5,525 bases of DNA. Source: Desulfobulbaceae bacterium (GTDB lineage: Bacteria; Desulfobacterota; Desulfobulbia; Desulfobulbales; Desulfocapsaceae). Position numbers and translations under genes: made by a program. Location: the NCBI GenBank assembly GCA_030599175.1, contig JAUVON010000205.1:1-5525 (forward strand), read 5' to 3'. The notes beneath the pieces were generated by a model. The model was not told where the DNA came from and did not search any database. It saw nothing but the letters and a program-made list of their open reading frames with translations. Below are positions 5,441-5,525 of the stretch, piece after piece (within the stretch, counting starts at the first letter, position 1; the number at the start of each line of letters is the position of its first letter).

Positions 5441-5525
5441 TATTTTCACATTTGATTTGTATCAGTCTTCGAAGTCTACGCTATCTGCGAGGAACTCGCA
5501 TGATACAAATTGGATGTGAAAAATA
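5441..5525. repeat. Long imperfect inverted repeat with two internal hairpins, cut by window edge
   Basis: The left arm (5441-5464) and right arm (5501-5525) pair over about 24 bp with three mismatches and one extra base (outer part TATTTTCACAT, inner part ATTTGTATCA). The 36-nt interior holds CTTCGAAG (5467-5474) and a hairpin TGCGAG-GAA-CTCGCA (5486-5500), so a single strand could fold into a branched, cloverleaf-like shape. No gene is visible in 5335-5525 apart from a 16-codon frame with an AGGAGG site (5380-5440). The sequence TAGTGTCCGGTTTAA (5358-5372) looks like an insertion-sequence end, recalled but not verified, so this may be the margin of a mobile element. Confidence 0.55.

Overview
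The window looks like a chromosomal segment from a Gram-negative bacterium, most likely a member of the Desulfobacterota (Desulfobacterales-like). This is an inference from three things: the outer-membrane receptor-like protein and CHASE2 cyclase found close together, a full-length CHASE2 cyclase of the kind common in that phylum, and a 'TCGTAAAAA...TTTTTACGA' dispersed-repeat style that I associate with such genomes. No rRNA, tRNA or CRISPR array was seen.

Left part (1-1310, + strand): the C-terminal 237 residues of an outer-membrane beta-barrel protein resembling TonB-dependent receptors, followed by a probable intrinsic terminator. Next is a palindrome, then an independent gene for a small, basic, cysteine-rich exported protein of unknown function. 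A hairpin separates it from the convergent gene on the other strand.

Centre and right part (1307-5113, all - strand, so read right to left): an 83-residue His-rich unknown protein; a 149-bp non-coding palindromic insertion flanked by an 11-bp direct repeat; a PilZ-like protein with a damaged c-di-GMP motif; an untracked 40-residue single-pass membrane microprotein with a strong ribosome binding site; and a 753-residue CHASE2/class III nucleotidyl cyclase with a C-terminal TPR-like unit. The set suggests a locus for nucleotide second-messenger signalling at the membrane, but nothing shows that all these genes form one transcript; gaps of about 245 bp lie before the PilZ gene and before the cyclase gene.

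Right edge (5114-5525): non-coding and rich in signals. A very good sigma-54 (-24/-12) promoter on the - strand (5197-5212) points at the 83-residue gene. Two 14-bp palindromes, exactly 30 bp apart, lie about 110 and 140 bp upstream of the predicted start site, which is where activators of sigma-54 promoters bind. The last 85 bases form a long imperfect inverted repeat with internal hairpins, possibly the edge of another mobile element that continues past the window. The best candidates for something undescribed are the sigma-54-controlled 83-residue gene, the 40-residue membrane protein and the cysteine-rich exported protein.
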